Shown piece by piece: positions 1 to 10,980 of a DNA stretch of 64,000 nucleotides (position 1 is its first letter; each line of letters begins with the position of its first letter). The notes beneath the pieces are model-generated. The model had not been told where the DNA came from and made no database searches. It was given only the letters and a program-made list of their open reading frames with translations. This DNA comes from Vermamoeba vermiformis (lineage: Eukaryota; Tubulinea; Echinamoebida): positions 62,001 through 126,000 of the forward strand of contig JBEWZL010000213.1 in the NCBI GenBank assembly GCA_045837725.1, given 5' to 3'. Both the position numbers and the translations under genes were made by a program.

Positions 1-44
1 CCAATGAGGAACTTGAAGCCGTCCTGAAAAAATCGTTGCATTAG
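1..44 (+). CDS. 3' end of an unidentified gene entering from the left (tentative)
   Basis: Reading from base 3, fourteen codons run to a TAG at 42-44 and give an acidic/basic tail of the form NEELEAVLKKSLH. The stretch has the codon style of neighbouring genes and is followed by AT-rich DNA, as expected for a 3' untranslated region. The tail is too short to assign a family. It could be chance, because only one of three frames was chosen on appearance. Confidence 0.25.
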   Translation, partial: NEELEAVLKKSLH

Positions 45-201
45 ACAAAGCGCAATTCGCAGTACATTTAAATGAATACTTTAAGCAATAAATAGCATAT
101 TATTCCAAAAATAATTCATTACAAAGCTAAAATAGCTAATAAATTTCGTTCCCAAAAGAAGCTTCGGAAACGAAACAAGAAATTTGAATAGACAATTCCA
201 A

Positions 202-1575
202 TTATCGATAACGAGACCGTAGTATTGTCTAAAATATGTATATAGCCATAAATATCGAAAATGTTAATAAGACTTACGCCAATCAAAGCGGGCAAATCGC
301 ACCAGAACTCAGAGTTGGGAACCATTTCCTTGCCGCGTTGCTTCTTGATGGCAGCGTTGAAGATGAGACCACCAACGAAGTAGACGAACAACAAGCAAGC
401 AACGCTATATTTAAAAATATTTGTTAATAAAAAAGCCTTGCTGGATCTATCAAAATTAAAACGGGACAAAACGAAGCAAATAACGAAAAAAACTGTTAGA
501 CCGCAATAATAATCTAGAAGGGTTGTATGGTGTGATTTAATACCGCGTAATCGAGTTGAACGCCGAAAAAAATTGGATTAAGGTTTGATCCGTATGTTTT
601 AACGCTACTTACATGATGATGAAGATCCAGCCACCATCCATACCGCCAGCAGGGCAAGCGTGAGCAGAGGTACCGTTGATATAGAAGACAGGGGGTTGTT
701 GCTGAACAAATAAGTTAGATCTGATCGGATGTGTGCTGGATTCTAGAATGACATGTCGTCCGAGCTCAATAATAATACTTACAGGCTCAGCACCATAAGG
801 AGTTCCCCAGTTGATAACGTTGGTAGCCTCTGTAATTGAGGAAATTTAGTAAATACGAAAAAACGTTTCGAATCGCGCATGCGACTTACTAGCATCGCAA
901 ATAAGAGTAACAACGGTAGCACGAGGGCCTTGAGGGTTGCAAGAACCGCACATATCACCACCTTGGTATTGAATTTGGAAACCGTGACCATTGTCTGAAA
1001 AGAAAAAGTCAGATCGGGCGCTCATTTTAATAGATAAAGCAATGTAACTTTGTAACAATTATGAATTGCATATTACTTAATTATTTGATTGAATTATCGC
1101 AGTTTGGTTGATTTACTTACTCAAACCAGTGAGTTGAGCAGTATCCCAGTGACCGAAGCACTTAGCGTTGGTAGGAGCAGGACCCCAGCTCTGGCAAACA
1201 CCAGCAGTGTTGGGACCAATGCAAGAGCCAGCGCAACCGTAAGGAGAGTTGGCGCAGATAGAAATGTTAAAAGTGTAAGTGGAACCACCAGAATTTTGAG
1301 TAGCTTGCCAAATGCTAGTAAAATACAAAATGTTAATAAACATGCACGAATATTATGCGCGAAGTAATTTTAGACGTCGTTATTATTTTTGGAAAATATC
1401 TTTCCATTGAATCCGGACGCGATGCGAAAATTAAAAAATAACGATATACTTACTTGTTAGCGAAAAAAGAAAGGTCGTAGGCAGAACCGTCAGCAGCCTT
1501 GAGCTTAGTGCTGCAAGAAGGAGCTTCAGCCAAAACAGTGGCTACCAAAGCCAAGCAGATTAAAGCACGAATCAT
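202..1575 (-). CDS. Mannose-6-phosphate receptor / Atg27-like type I membrane protein (MRH domain)
   Basis: Seven exons fit the minus strand: 1575-1454, 1314-1121, 994-890, 829-783, 701-613, 404-278 and 228-202, giving about 236 residues. The protein starts with a signal peptide (MIRALICLALVATVLAEAP). A cysteine-rich lumenal domain follows, containing the MRH-type run GGDMCGSCNPQGPRATVV, whose arginine sits where the sugar-binding Arg of this fold lies. A single membrane segment (VACLLFVYFVGGLIF) and a short cytosolic tail with PNSEFWCDLPALIG come next; the tail resembles the conserved tail motif of cation-dependent M6P receptors and Atg27 proteins. Family members cycle between Golgi, endosomes and vacuole or autophagosome membranes. 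The last exon is the least certain part; without it the tail would end differently. An M6P receptor and Atg27 cannot be told apart from this sequence. Confidence 0.75.
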
Positions 1576-2112
1576 TGTTTGATAGGATATAACACACCAA
1601 CGAATGTGGTTAGACTCTTAGTTGTGCTTTTAAACGTTTATGAATAAACAGAAAATAAATAAAATGATTTTGCTTCGTTTTGATTTTTTGGTGGAACTTT
1701 CTCACTCGCGCAAAAAAAATCAGAAGTTACCCACCGTTGTAAGAATGCACAACTAGGGACTACCAATCGAACAATTGTCGTTATGCTTTAGCTATGCTAG
1801 CAAGGCGACTCCTTTAGAGAAACACCGAGCGAATTGCGCCATAAGTAATTAACAGCTCAAGGTAGGCACCTTTATTATCAATAGAAATTCGCGACCGAAG
1901 ATCAATTTCGAGTTCCGTAGCGTACCATTAACCATGCAATTCAAAATCAATTGTTGAAAGACCGATCAATCAATTTTTTTGATCAAGTCGAAATTGAGTT
2001 ACTGAATTATTTTCATTTGAATGACGATTCAAAACGGCATTGCAATACAAAATTTAACGACTGTGCCTGAAGTGACGGCAGAGAAAAAAATGCAAACGCC
2101 ATCTCCAACAAG
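1576..2112. other. Intergenic region upstream of the MRH-protein gene
   Basis: About 540 bases lie between the minus-strand start at 1575 and the tRNA gene. They must hold the promoter of the MRH protein gene. I see no ORF of useful length, no repeat and no second RNA gene. The base composition is moderately AT-rich. Confidence 0.4.
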
Positions 2113-2184
2113 GGCTGCATAGTATAATGGCTATTATATCGGATTTTGATTCCGAGGATCCCGGTTCAATTCCGGGTGCGGCCT
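2113..2184 (+). tRNA. tRNA-Gln (anticodon UUG)
   Basis: A 72-nt cloverleaf folds with acceptor stem GGCTGCA pairing with TGCGGCC (one G-U pair). The D arm is around AGTATAATGGCTATTA. The anticodon stem TCGGA/TCCGA encloses the seven-base loop TTTTGAT, so the anticodon is TTG and reads CAA. The T arm is CCGGG/CCGGG-type around TTCAATT. There is no intron, and CCA is not encoded, as usual for eukaryotes. A and B boxes are present at the usual places. CAA is the preferred glutamine codon in surrounding genes, which fits. Confidence 0.93.
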
Positions 2185-2185
2185 C

Positions 2186-2199
2186 TTTCTTTTTTTATT
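2186..2199 (+). terminator. Pol III T-run terminator of tRNA-Gln
   Basis: A run of thymines interrupted by a single C begins two bases after the discriminator base of the tRNA. This is the normal RNA polymerase III stop signal. Confidence 0.7.
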
Positions 2200-2404
2200 G
2201 CTAGAGCATGCGTTCACGACAAACAAATTCGCCGTGCCAACAACCTTTTTTTTTGACTTGTCTGTGAATGGAGAGGCCGGCAAGTTCCTCCGCATCGAGA
2301 CCTAGAATGTTCTTTGTGCACGGCTGACAAAAAGCGGGATCTTTATTTAATTGTGTTAACCTGTGCACAGATCAACACACGCCAATCTTACAACTTGATA
2401 CATA

Positions 2405-2803
2405 ATGCAAGCACACGAGCTATTCGCAGCGCACGTTCAACTCGTGACAACGGATGCAGCAAAATGGAGAGCGCTGTGGGCTGACGATGCAGTCATGGAG
2501 CTTCCTTATGTTTCCTCAATTGGTATGCAGGATAAATATGTCGGACTCGATGCCGTGTACAAATTTATGCAAGAGACGATCGTGTGTCAATTTGCCGACT
2601 CCGCTGTCACCAATCTGCGAATCCAACAAATTGCCGGAAGCGATAGCTGCGTAGGAGAGTATGAATTACGCGCAACTATCAAGGACACCGGAAAGGTCTA
2701 CAATCCGAAGTACATTATCCTTTTAACAGCGAAAGATGGCAAGATCACCTATTTAAAAGAATATGTCAATCCTTTGAGCATCACCGCAGCTTTTAATAAA
2801 TAA
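2405..2803 (+). CDS. NTF2-like / SnoaL-fold protein, intronless
   Basis: A single open frame of 132 codons starts at ATG 2405 and ends at TAA. The size and layout match the NTF2-like (SnoaL, ketosteroid-isomerase-type) superfamily: an N-terminal helix with WRALWADDAVMELPY (the common 'F..DDAV.E.P' turn), a glycine-led helix (YVGLDAVYKFMQE), and a final strand pair ending in LKEYVNPL, close to the 'EYxNPL' ending of small bacterial SnoaL proteins. Such proteins are small-molecule isomerases, hydrolases or cyclases, or simply binding folds; the substrate cannot be read from sequence. Lack of introns in an intron-dense neighbourhood, and the bacterial look, make transfer from bacteria plausible but unproven. 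Confidence 0.75.
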   Translation: MQAHELFAAHVQLVTTDAAKWRALWADDAVMELPYVSSIGMQDKYVGLDAVYKFMQETIVCQFADSAVTNLRIQQIAGSDSCVGEYELRATIKDTGKVYNPKYIILLTAKDGKITYLKEYVNPLSITAAFNK

Positions 2804-3199
2804 TTTATTAATTAAACCTTCATTAATTTGCCTTTGCTCGTAATTTTCAGACCGTCTGGTAAAATATTTCGGCATGCATCCAGTTTTCCCAACTCACCTA
2901 ACAACCACAAACGGCATCATGAAGATTTATTATACTAATAGAAAGATGTCAACCAAACTTAATTCCTCCCTCATTTATTTATCCCCTTCGAGAGTTGCAA
3001 GCCAACCGGTGGTGATCAAGGTAATTACATTAAATTTCTTTAATTATTTGTTATTTTAACGTGGTAATTATTGGTATTCGTACAGCATTACATTTCTATT
3101 TTTCCGTATAAATTTTAAAGTATCTGGTGGAGTTTGATCCATTTTTTAAACCACAACATTGAATTAAATTGCCTGTTACGTACCAATGTAATAATAATA
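2804..3199. other. Intergenic, nothing recognised
   Basis: AT-rich sequence downstream of the NTF2-like gene. Short frames exist but have no splice-site context or codon bias. No RNA fold or repeat was recognised. Confidence 0.3.
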
Positions 3200-4130
3200 T
3201 TCTAATTTTTGATATAGTGCGCTGATTTGTCAAGTCTCACTCTACGCCTGGCCGCCATAACCAATGACTCTTGATCTTATTCGCATAGCCTCGGTACAAA
3301 TGCGTGATTGCTTTAGCGCTCTCTAATTTGAGAAAGCGTAGTAAGGTATTGGCCGGATGATTTGGGAGTTATCAGGTATGGATCTGAAACCGCGTACGGA
3401 GTTTGTTTGGGTAAGCGCTGAACTCCTCTGTGTATACAAAAGTATTTTCCGAACTTACAAGCATGTTTAGGATGCATGCGGATATATTTAGCGGATGAAT
3501 AAGACGCATCCAACTCGTTAGTGGATCCGCTTTCTCGTACGGAGTTCTAAGAACTGGATGTGCCTATGAATTCGAACCAGTGCTGAGTCAATCGAATGGC
3601 TATTTCATATAAGAGCGGTGTATTTCACGTATCTCTTGTGGAAGTTTGCCTAATTTAAGGTTCGGAACACGAGAGATTGCGCCGACAAGCGAGGTCATGT
3701 GACTACGAAAGAAATAAGCCGCTGAACGATCGAGGCAAAGATTGGACATGTATCTAGGCATATCTTGGTAGGTCTTATGATTCTCGTATTGAATTACGGA
3801 ACATTTTCAGTAAGCTCACACTTGCCCGTTTAGTACACTGCGGATCCGATCAGTTCTGCATTGGCCAAACATCAATGTTACCCATCAATTCCACGACATC
3901 CAATACACTAGTATGCATAACAAGCACCCCCATGCATAAGTGACCTAAACAGCATGCTTGAATGGACACGGATGTGTAGCGATCTGATCTCAACTCGGTA
4001 AGTCCTAATTTAGAGTTGCTTTGTGTCGTAGAGATTAGAACTTCGTTATTATACAAGACGGCTATATGCATAGTCTTTCGAGCGGTAAATTATTGTTCTT
4101 GAACGACACGAGACATCGTCCAAGCAAATT
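3200..4130. other. Unexplained GC-richer, stop-riddled island
   Basis: About 900 bases look richer in G+C than the flanking intergenic DNA yet have no frame open beyond about 70 codons on either strand, and none has convincing splice signals. Small hairpins occur, for example CGCT..TCT around 3324-3346 and GGATGC/GCATCC around 3470-3512. I could not match it to rRNA, snRNA, SRP or RNase P landmarks. It could be a long structured non-coding RNA, a decayed mobile element or a dead gene. Confidence 0.35.
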
Positions 4131-4631
4131 TTGTGAAATCATTGAATACTTCCACTTAGCCTTTTCAAGTTAAGTGCGTTGAATCAGACGTATATTAATT
4201 AATATTTGTTATATTTGAAAGTAAGAGCAATCGCGTATCAGATCTAACAACTCCGTGTTTGATATTAATAGCAAGGAGTAGATCCGTGCATTAATAGATG
4301 GTCACGTGTTTGCGACTATTTTTAATAACAAAATATAATACGAACCCGTGTCCGGGCTTTTGATCAGTTTAATTTTCATGAACGTTTGCAAAAGTTATAT
4401 TTTTCCGTTCTTAATTTGGAAAACCTTTGCGCGAATTTTTTACCAGATAATCCGCGAATTCTATTTTAGCTAATATTCTGTATCTCAGGTGCCAATCTGT
4501 TGTTGTCGTTAATTTTTCCTCTGCTGCAATAATTCCTTGGCAAGAATAAATAGCGAACTCCAGCATCATTTCTAATCAACAAACAAACAAGCAACAACAA
4601 GTTGATCAGTTAGAAACTTAATTGGTCAATC

Positions 4632-7021
4632 ATGGCTCGCTCTATCCGTTCATTCGCTTTCTTCGTTCTTGCGATCTTGTCGATCGCCAATGCTCAAACG
4701 ATCAACCACGGCTTCATCTCTAATATTGATCGTCAGACATCTCGTAAGTAAATCTCAAACAATATTTCAACGCAAATATTAATTTATTATGTTTTTATAG
4801 CCTACTTCTTGTCCTTCCGAGCGGATTTGAGCGGTTTAGGCTCATTGGCTGGTATTAACGTTTTCTACTCAATTGGTATCTCTGCTGGTAGCACCGAAAT
4901 ATTGACTTGGACCCAAATCAACAGTCCTCAAGCTGTCAACACTATTGTCGAGACTTTTGCCACTCCTCTTCCTGAGGACTACACGATCTACATTAACTTG
5001 AAGACTGTCGACACTAACAACGGCAATGCTGAAAATGTCTACAGCAGCTCTTCGCTCAAGGGTAAGTTTTTATAAATTAATCGCGATAGGACGGTTTTTA
5101 ACGAATTTAAATTTTAGTCGGCAACAGATTGACTTCTGATCCTACTTGCTCTGCCATCTTCAACCCCGTTGGTACCTCGACTGTTTCTCCTCCTCAACCT
5201 GTTATCACTATCGAATACGACAACGACCAACAATTGTTCCACTTCGATATTGTTGCTAAATATTTGCTCCAAGGATACACTTGGGTTATTGACTTTGCTC
5301 CCTTCACTGGTGATTACACTAAGGGTAATTATTGCGATACTAGTGTCGTAGCCGAGTAGACGTACTCATATTTGCTTATTTAGGTACTAATGGTTTGGCT
5401 GCTACCAACTGCGAGAACAGACAAGCTGCTGATCTCAGCGGTCGAAATTTCGCCGAATTTTGGAACGCCGCTCCTGCTGCTACTTACTCTGGTGCTCTTA
5501 ACAGCAAGAACTATTTGTCCTATCGTATTGGCTCTTCGTAAGTATTTATTATTAATTTAATTTTTTTCCGATTGCCACGGAATTTTTCTATTTCCTTTTT
5601 TGGCAATGTGGGCTACAAATCGTGAATTGCGGATATATTCTAATTAGAATTATTCGAATAGTTCTCCCAAATGGACCGTTTCCAGCAATGGTTGCGATAA
5701 GGTTACTTACACTACTCCTGGATTCTCCTTCAACGACTTGTTGAGCTGCAAGCAAGCTGATGGTACTACTCCCTCTATCATCCGCACTATTGTTGGCAAC
5801 TCCATCCAATATAACGGTAAGGATTAATTTCAGGTCGCTAAAAAAAAGAATAATTTCCTGATCGGATGCGTTATTTAGGTACTCTCTACGTCACTGCTGT
5901 TAAGGCTGTTAACCCCTTGGATGCCACTGCTGGTTTCCAAACCGTTCAATTCACTATGCCCTTCTTTGTTTCATTCTCCGTCTCTTCGACCTCGATCAGC
6001 TCTGGTACCGACAACAACATCTTCGCTTTCTCGATCTCCTCGCTCTATATTCAAGCCGATGGTAACCTCGCCATGTCTCTTGCTACCAACGCCATGAACA
6101 ATGGCTATTAGTAAGTTTTAATTTAAGTTCGAAGAATTATTTTTTGAGCCGGATCTAACGTTCAATTTTCTCAGCTTGACCTCTCCTTCCGTCGGAACTA
6201 AGCCCAACGGTGTTAATCTTGCTGTTGCCAACCCTACTCCTTCCAACACTCAACAGCAGATCTGGACCTTCAAGACCTCTACTCCAGTCACTGACTACTC
6301 CGGTGCTTACGCCATTTCATTCACTCGTACTGACGGCACTGCGACTCAAACCGTCACTGCTCAATTCACCCTCTCGTTGTCTGTTAGCAACTCGTACAAC
6401 AACAACGGCTTGACCTTGCCTACCGTCCTTTCTTTCTGGGATTCTAACGCCTTCACCGGATCTCAACAAAAAACTACTTACACTTCGCTCGACACTATCT
6501 TCGTTAAGAGCACTGTTACTATTCAAAACAATCAAGATCAAAACTCTTATGCCAACAGCATCTACAACGTTTGGTTGTGCTACACTGTTGACGGATCTGT
6601 TCCAGTCTACAACCCCACTAACAACCAATTGGGCTGCACTGCGCAAACTTGGAACATTCGTCCTCTTTCTCGCCTCGTGTTCAACGGTCAAATCTCTACT
6701 GGTGTCCTCGAAGACCAATTCGCCACCGCTGTCTACAACACTATTAACGGCTTGACATCTGTCAACTCCGGTGTTTCTTTCAGCGCAGCTCCTTTGGCCA
6801 CGCTCAAGTCCGGCACCTTCTACATCCAGATTGAATCTAAGATCAATCTCCCCGCTAAGAAGCGATCTTTGATGGGCGAACAAGCTACCAGCCATGAGAT
6901 CCAAAACTTCGCCATTAGCACTGATACTCTTCCTGGTAAGACTCCTATTGCTTCATCTGCCCCTGTCGCTCAAGTCTGCACTGCCGCCGTTGCCCTCTTC
7001 GGTGGTCTCTTGTTGCTCTAA
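4632..7021 (+). CDS. Secreted, probably GPI-anchored surface protein (family unknown)
   Basis: Seven exons (4632-4743, 4801-5061, 5118-5324, 5384-5537, 5662-5816, 5879-6110, 6175-7021) keep frame across every junction and give about 655 residues. The start has a signal peptide (SFAFFVLAILSIANA). The end has the pattern of a GPI attachment signal: small residues (ASSAPVAQ), then a hydrophobic tail (VALFGGLLLL) with nothing after it. Between them the chain is beta-prone, rich in Ser, Thr, Asn and Val, with scattered cysteines and N-glycosylation sequons, as in adhesive or coat proteins of amoebae. No catalytic motif is visible and I do not recognise the family. The preceding leader is CAA/ACA-rich, as in strongly expressed genes here. 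Confidence 0.85.
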
Positions 7022-7225
7022 ATGTCAGAGCAGATCTGACCTTCAGTACTTCAATACGAACCCACTGCATTGGGACTACGCGCTTGTAGTTGTGTTGAAC
7101 TACTATCTTACTCGCTCTTTTTCATTGTACTTTTAGATTAGTAAAGTTTAGTCCTTTTTCAAATGCGGTCTTAATTTTATATTACATTTTTCGCTATTGT
7201 ACAAAAAAAGCTATTACTCTCATCG

Positions 7226-8759
7226 TCAACTCGTCTCAAAATTCATCTTCGCATCATTATTATAGATGCCAAACGGGTCAAAAGGTGTATTATGATTATG
7301 ATTGTCAGGTTCTGCCGTGTCAACGTTTGTTGGCGGCATGTCAAACATTTGAACGTGTTGCAGACCCGGTACATCCGAGAAATCAAACGAATGTAATGGA
7401 GAAGGTAGCAGTACTTTGAGATAGTCTCGCGATTGTTGAGGAAGTTCGTGTGGTTCAGGGAATTTTATCCGAAATTGAATGATCAGATCTCCTCGGCTTT
7501 GGTAACTGTTTCCGTTGGGCATTCCTTCGTTCAATACAACTTTCGTGTCACCTAGTAAGGTGTTAGATTTAAAAGCTATTTATAGGGTTATGGCGCTTTA
7601 TTCTTTTTACCTGGCGAAACTATTTGACCGTAACTGGATCTGACGAGCAGTAGACGACCGTCTAAGTGGTTTATAACGAATTGGAAGCCGGTTAGCGCTT
7701 CAACAAGTGATAATTCATGATCCACAATCAAGTCATTCTGTTGCCGTTTAAAAACTGGATGTTTCTGTTCTTCGAGTATAACAATCAAGTCCCCAGGAGA
7801 TCCGCCAGGCTAAATGCTATGTTAGCGTAACGGCGATGGAATTTAATCGTCAAAATCGTTTTTTTCTTAGTTTGAAAGAATCGTCGGAGTTTCCTCCAAA
7901 ATTTCCCTCAAGTTAACCAAATAAGGAAATGAAGTTGGGATCTTGCATTCGCTTACAGTTTGATCTCCTTCTCCTTTAAACTTGCTTCGCTGTCCAGTTT
8001 TAGCTCCGGGTGCAATTGTCACGTCTGTAATCTTTTCTTCGTTGCAGACTTTGAATCCGTGGCATTTTTCGCAATTATCGAGGTCTTCGACCACGAAACC
8101 TTCATAAATAATTAGTATTTGGCATATTGTTACTTATTAATTCATACCTTTTCCTTTGCACGCTTGACATTCTTCAGGTTGGCTTTGTTCAAGTTGTAAA
8201 CCGAATGCCATTGGCTTTGAGGGCGTGAAAATTCCGCTCCCTTTGCACAATGAACACGCGCGATTACGTTTTTTCCTCGGCGCGCCTTGTCTGTTAAATG
8301 CAATTAAGACTAGCTTAATTTACAAATGTCATACCCTTCGCATTGATTGCAGATCGCTTTCTTTTGAATTTTTAGTGGTTTAATAGCTCCATTATAGGCT
8401 TCCTCTAACGTTATATTCATATGAGCGATAATGTCTTGACCTCGAACTGCCGTAGGATCATAAGCTTGTGGTCTAAATTCTTGACCCGGATGTACGGTTC
8501 CATAAACATCGTACTTAGCTCTTGCGGTCTCATCGGATAATATTTTATACGCATTATTTATAGCTTTAAACTATAGAAGAGTTAGCGAAAAACAAGAAAA
8601 TCTCTGGGATCGCACCTTTTCATTCGCCAATGGATCTCCTCTATTTTTATCAGGATGGTATTTTGCAGCTAATATTCTGTACGCTTTGCTTATCTGCGCG
8701 ACAGTAGCGGACTTGGAGACCTCTAGGATCTCGTACAGGCTTCTACCAGCTTGATCCAT
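7226..8759 (-). CDS. Class A (type I) J-protein, DnaJ/Hsp40 co-chaperone
   Basis: The minus-strand gene starts at ATG 8759 with a J domain ([20 protein letters not shown], then KYHPDKN with the HPD triad that stimulates Hsp70 ATPase). A central zinc-binding region holds four CxxC-type repeats ([28 protein letters not shown]). Two beta-sandwich client-binding domains follow, ending in [21 protein letters not shown]. This order defines class A J-proteins, which load clients on cytosolic or organellar Hsp70. Five or six exons fit, e.g. 8759-8616 and onward from 8570. The C-terminus (MNFETS) lacks the CaaX farnesylation box of Ydj1/DNAJA1, and no mitochondrial presequence is evident, so the compartment is unclear. 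Confidence 0.92.
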
Positions 8760-9122
8760 TTGCTATCCTTAGCTTGACAAGAAATGGATTTTAAATCTTT
8801 GTTTGTAGTCTTCGTTGGTAACAAGCTGAGAACAAAAAAAGAAATGATTCGGCAAACGAAGTGCGCGGGTGACACTTGATCGAGTTTTGAGAGAAATTTC
8901 GCACTTTTTGTTTGTCGTTGCGCCCTGCCCTGGCCGCTCATGAAAACTCCTTTCAACCTGCTCGTTTTTGATTACTCAAATGTGACTCAATATTCCTGGC
9001 CCTGGTTGATGTACCGTACAAACAGGAAGAAATTTGTCACTTGAACAGACAATTATTCTTTCATAAAACAACCACTACACTCTATTGAATAATGCATATC
9101 AGTACTATTACTACTAAATCTA
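8760..9122. other. Intergenic region between two minus-strand genes
   Basis: About 360 bases that must contain the J-protein promoter and the 3' end of the propeller gene. No convincing ORF or RNA gene was seen. Confidence 0.35.
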
Positions 9123-10774
9123 TCACAGAGCAAAGATCATAACTGCCATCACGACGACAGACATCCAGCACTGACTGGCTGTTGATTTCGTTGCCGCTTT
9201 GGGTACTGTACTCGGAGTGGTCGATGCCGTAGGACTGGACGATGGTGTGCTGTCAGTGGGGGTCGAAGGGGCGACACAACCGTCAGGGCCGTATCCGTCG
9301 CCAGTAAAGCCTTCGTTGCAAGCACACGTGGCCGCGGTCACCGGACTTGGCGTGCATGTCGCGTGTTCGTTGCACGGATTGAAGATTGAATCGCAGCTCA
9401 GTTTCTTCAAAAACACTGAGCCAGTCATATCACCGATCACCCATAGCGCTCCCATTGAACTCACGCGCGAGTACATGTTGACGCCTGGTCTATTGAGCGG
9501 ATCTGCCTGACCGAGAGCTTGAATGACAGTGTTGGTCGTGCCATTGTGATAGTTCATCCATTGATTCGAAGTGATGTTGTAGTACCACTCTTCGTCCCCG
9601 TAGTCCGCATCGACTTCGTCTGAATAACCACCCTTGAGCGCGAGAATGTTATTGCCAGCGTAGGCCATGGAAGTGTACGTGGCTCCTTGAGGCCACGCAG
9701 CTGCAGAGAACTGTCCGCTGGTGCCGTAACTGGAGGTGAAACTATCGCCTCCTTGTTGGTGACCTCCCGCCATGCGTTCCCAACCACTGGCGCGGTCGAA
9801 CTTCCATAAGTCATTCATCACGAAGCCGGGCACGTCACCTCCAAAGAACCTACGGAATATGTTGTCAGTGGCAAGTACTTTTAATGAATAGAATATTATG
9901 GCAATCGATGATTACTGTCGGGTAAAAAAGTTGTATGAAGTTAGTGCTTACCAGAGGTTTCCTTTGTCATCTACGGCCGTAACAGGGGCGTAACGAACGC
10001 AAGGATAATTATTGAAGGAACTACCTGCGTCAGGGAACTGATTGAGCGTGCAGGTGGTGTTACTACCGCCCATCCAAGTCCACATCCCGCTACTAATTTT
10101 GTAACGGAACATTGCTGGCAGGCCATAACCATCAGAATATCCGTGCGAGAGCCACAAAGAGTTATCGTCATGCGTGTACCATGTTGCTGCAACGCGCAAG
10201 CAACCCGGATAAGTTGTTGAGGATTCAACGCCTCGATCACCGAAAACTTGATCGGTTTTTTGGGGCGTTAATTCTGTCCATACTTTGGATGAGCTGTTGT
10301 ACATCCAGAAATCGCAAAGAATGTTGAAGCTGTTATCAAGACCGCCGTACACCCAGATATTATCGTCTTTGTCGATCCAAATAGAGTTGTCGCTGCGAGG
10401 GATTGGGCCAGCACTATCACCAGAAGACCAAACGGCAGTCCAACGACCATTGATAACGTCGAAGTAGCGAAGAGAAGGAGAGCTGGCAACGCTAACCACA
10501 TTACCGCTTCTGCACGTGTCTGAAAATTTTGGATTTTAGTTTATAATTTTTAAATTTTTTACTTTACTGCAAAATACTTACTTCGACCTCCTAATATCCA
10601 TACTCTGCCTTGAGAGTCGGTAGCGCCATTTACTTGATTCGTATTCGTTATGAAAGTGCTGTTCTGCCAGTCACATCCGTCCAAAATCTGCTCTTGTAAA
10701 GCGTACCATGCCGGTAAGCACGTGGCAAAAGCGAATAATATACTCAACAGTATAATGTGCCTAATGAAGTGCAT
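9123..10774 (-). CDS. Kelch-type beta-propeller protein with EGF-like domain and GPI signal
   Basis: Three main exons on the minus strand begin at ATG 10774 with a signal peptide (HIILLSILFAFATCLP). Several propeller blades follow; their repeating signature is VWILGGRSK, IWVYGGLDN, LWLSHGYSD, then a LWFFGG-type blade and NDLWKFDRASGWERMAGG. This is the kelch/galactose-oxidase-like arrangement in which each blade ends in a GG pair and a tryptophan. After the propeller comes one EGF-like module with six cysteines (CNEHATCTP through CACNEGFTGDGYGPDGC), a Ser/Thr/Pro stalk, and a hydrophobic tail (MSVVVMAVMIFAL) suited to GPI attachment. It is probably a cell-surface adhesion or recognition protein. 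The galactose-oxidase copper ligands are not evident, so an enzyme role is unlikely. Confidence 0.85.
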
Positions 10775-10980
10775 CTTAGTGTAAAGAATGAAAAGTGAGT
10801 CAAAAAACGGTTGCTGCACCTTTTCGCTTGGTGAACGAATTGGGGTTTAAGGCAAACGAACTAGCGTCATATATTAATACGCATATTGGTCTATTCGATC
10901 ATGAATAATTGGAAGTAAGAAAACGCTGACTAAGACTTGACCGATCCAACCTTTGGAATACTATTTACATTTATTAACAA

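Noticed and set aside
3560-3600. B-box-like GAATTCGAACC suggesting a second tRNA on the minus strand
   Set aside because: Flanking bases do not form a T stem or an acceptor stem, and no A box lies at the right distance.
6317-6904. 195-codon minus-strand frame under the secreted-protein exon
   Set aside because: It is antisense to a well-supported exon, lacks any motif and follows from that exon's codon bias.
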